From Calditrichota bacterium (lineage in GTDB: Bacteria; Calditrichota; Calditrichia; RBG-13-44-9; J042): a DNA stretch of 64,000 nt. The position numbers and the translations under genes were made by a program. The stretch spans positions 4,514-68,513 of the forward strand of contig JAADJD010000024.1 of NCBI GenBank assembly GCA_013150955.1. The letters are read 5' to 3'. Below, in pieces: positions 62,707 to 64,000 of this stretch; position 1 is the stretch's first letter; the number at the start of each line of letters is the position of its first letter. The notes below the pieces were generated by a model. That model did not search any database. It worked only from the letters and a program-made list of their open reading frames with translations, and was not told the origin of the DNA.

Positions 62707-62841
62707 GCAGATTATGCATAAATCGCGGATCACGCGATTTAAAGCTAATAACCCCCAGTCCACATTTCCATCCAGCCTTATTTTATTATTTCGTGATCAT
62801 TCGTGTCATTCGCAGGTGAATGTTCAATCCGGGTTTATTTT
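62707..62841 (-). repeat. Family A repeat, shortened reverse copy
   Basis: CAGATTATGCATAAATCGCGGATCACGCG to ATTCGCAGGTGAATGTTCAATCCGGGTTT. The core is partly deleted. The open frame upstream of the ATPase start is this repeat read as codons. Confidence 0.74.
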
Positions 62842-62974
62842 AAGCGAATCGGTAGAATTTAATTTTCCCCTGGTGGAGTTCATCCGTTCCAATCCCCCCT
62901 CCCGGCATCAAATTTGTATTAATGAATACTGGAAAATCAATTGCGCGTCAAAATTGCAGAGGGAGGGCGTTATC

Positions 62975-63841
62975 ATGGCAGAACAGCATGAACCGTTGCT
63001 GGAAAGCATTTCTCCGGTCAGGGAACTCAAAGATAAAAAAGTTGAAATTCGCGGGGTGCCCACCGGGGTGCCGGGTCTGGACGAGATGTTTTTTACCACA
63101 ACACTGGAAAACGGGCGTCCGGTGATCCATCCCCTTGGCGGCTACCCGGAACGAGCCGTCATTCATTTAACCGGTGTGTCCGACACCGGAAAAAGCCTGA
63201 TGGCCGAACAATTCGTCATTCAGCAGGCAGCCCTGGGGAACCCCACGGCGTTCGTTACGGTCGAATCCCCGGCTCCATTTATTGTTACAGGACTACAGCA
63301 GCGGGCATCTCAGATGGGGATAAATTTTTCCGACATTGAAGATCAGATCATTATCATCGACGCGGCAACCTACAGCAGTTTGCGGGACAACCTGCCCGTT
63401 CTGTTCGATACCCTGGCGCATGCTATTAAAACGTATCACATTAAAAATACGGTGATTGACTCCATCACCGGCCTCTACGAAGCCAAAGAAATGATGGCCC
63501 GACAGATCGTTCGCCCCCTGTTTAACTTCCTGAAGAAATGGCACCAGACGGCACTCTTTGTCTCCCAGAAGCGCAGCGGTCACGAAGAACTGACCGCGGA
63601 AGCAGCCGGTGGATTTGCCATCAGCCACATTGTGGATTGCACCATTGTAGTGGCCAAACACCTGATTGCATCCCAATATGATGCCCGTATTTACAAGCGT
63701 CCATTGGGAGAAATCGTTCGTCTGATTCGCATCGACGGGTGTCGCATGTGCGGACACGATAGCGATACTCATTTTATGGAGATCACCCCGGGAGGCATCG
63801 TGAAAATTGGGCCGAAACTGAAAGCGGTTCTCGGAAAATAG
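62975..63841 (+). CDS. KaiC/RAD55-like RecA-superfamily ATPase
   Basis: 288 residues from the ATG at 62975, with GGGAGGGCG upstream. Single RecA-type core: opening GIPTGVPGLDEM-like VRGVPTGVPGLDEMF, Walker A GVSDTGKS at residues 67-74, acidic residues in FVTVESPAPF, and Walker B Asp162 in NTVIDSITGLYEA. Near the end lies Cys256-x2-Cys259-Gly-His261 plus His266 (CRMCGHDSDTH), a probable zinc-binding turn. This combination of a single KaiC domain and CxxCGHD tail is better known from archaeal and thermophile proteins than from circadian KaiC. The role is not established; no kaiA, kaiB or gas-vesicle gene is near. It has a repeat on both sides. Confidence 0.85.
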   Translation: MAEQHEPLLESISPVRELKDKKVEIRGVPTGVPGLDEMFFTTTLENGRPVIHPLGGYPERAVIHLTGVSDTGKSLMAEQFVIQQAALGNPTAFVTVESPAPFIVTGLQQRASQMGINFSDIEDQIIIIDAATYSSLRDNLPVLFDTLAHAIKTYHIKNTVIDSITGLYEAKEMMARQIVRPLFNFLKKWHQTALFVSQKRSGHEELTAEAAGGFAISHIVDCTIVVAKHLIASQYDARIYKRPLGEIVRLIRIDGCRMCGHDSDTHFMEITPGGIVKIGPKLKAVLGK

Positions 63842-63860
63842 TCGATTCCAATTCCGCTTT

Positions 63861-64000
63861 TAACCCAGATTATGCATTCGACCACGAGTTACACGAATGA
63901 ACACAAATAAACCCAGATTAAGCAATAGCCTACGAATTACACGAATTAATACCAATAAAACCAATAAAATACATTGGATTGTGTCTGGATGAAAATGTGT
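63861..64000 (+). repeat. Family A repeat, copy running to the window edge, with double left arm
   Basis: ACCCAGATTATGCATTCGACC, then again CCCAGATTAAGCAATAGCC and the core up to GGATGAAAATGTGT; the right half lies beyond the window. Confidence 0.86.

Noticed and set aside
62705-62974. N-terminal extension of the KaiC-like frame
   Set aside because: It crosses a reverse family A copy; the conserved core begins after the ATG at 62975 with its own site.

Overview
The window reads as chromosomal DNA of a free-living bacterium, most likely from the FCB side of the tree (Calditrichota, KSB1 or Ignavibacteria-like). This is inferred from the secreted FG-GAP protein with a Por/T9SS-style C-terminal domain, the very long propeller-type hybrid two-component sensors (one ending in an AraC domain), outer-membrane barrel and lipoprotein genes, and housekeeping genes of Gram-negative type. 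I see no phage, plasmid or CRISPR locus.

Layout. 1-2 kb: tail of an amidohydrolase gene followed by a paralogue that seems to have lost its metal ligands. 2.7-4.4 kb: a tight three-gene signalling cassette (HisKA-like helical hairpin without the histidine, soluble receiver-kinase, small zinc ribbon). 4.6-6.0 kb: aldehyde dehydrogenase. 6.2-11.6 kb (minus): mutS2, cvpA, yqeY, rpsU, a TPR protein and efp. 12.3-16.1 kb (minus): an AT-rich island with two secreted or surface genes unlike their surroundings. 16.1-17.3 kb: a repeat-rich gap with a candidate structured RNA. 17.3-24.5 kb (minus): a hybrid sensor/AraC regulator and a secreted FG-GAP protein. 24.7-26.7 kb: cobalamin adenosyltransferase, tRNA-Thr(CGT) and a DUF4412-like protein. 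27.1-31.0 kb (minus): a metal (probably zinc) uptake operon with a FUR-type operator candidate. 32.5-41.9 kb (minus): two giant hybrid kinases and a receiver-PP2C phosphatase. 42.2-43.2 kb: class I aldolase. 43.5-49.3 kb (minus): operon uvrB - TPR - purD - epimerase. 49.6-52.6 kb: PerR-like regulator and katG. 53.4-62.1 kb: GMC oxidoreductase, ddl, gltX, DedA protein, lipoprotein, a small anchored protein, rpsT and 1-pyrroline-5-carboxylate dehydrogenase. 63.0-63.8 kb: KaiC-like ATPase.

The most striking feature is in the intergenic space. About eighteen loci carry copies or fragments of one 170-200 bp element (family A) with imperfect terminal inverted repeats of about 40 bp. At three genes the terminal TAA of the element is the stop codon of the neighbouring gene. 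Separate clusters of short perfect palindromes (family B) occupy about 31.1-32.5 and 52.8-53.2 kb. A third palindromic segment (family C) interrupts an A copy near 16.8-17.05 kb. Scattered between them are degenerate tandem tracts with a constant 7-nt period but unrelated unit sequences.

Functional links: peroxide defence (PerR-like regulator with a self-overlapping operator, then KatG); metal acquisition under a FUR-family site; and heavy investment in sensing through propeller/PAS/PilJ-type hybrid kinases, one set ending in a phosphatase typical of partner-switching control. No search could be run. Family assignments come from motifs read by eye, and lineage, operators and RNAs are inference.
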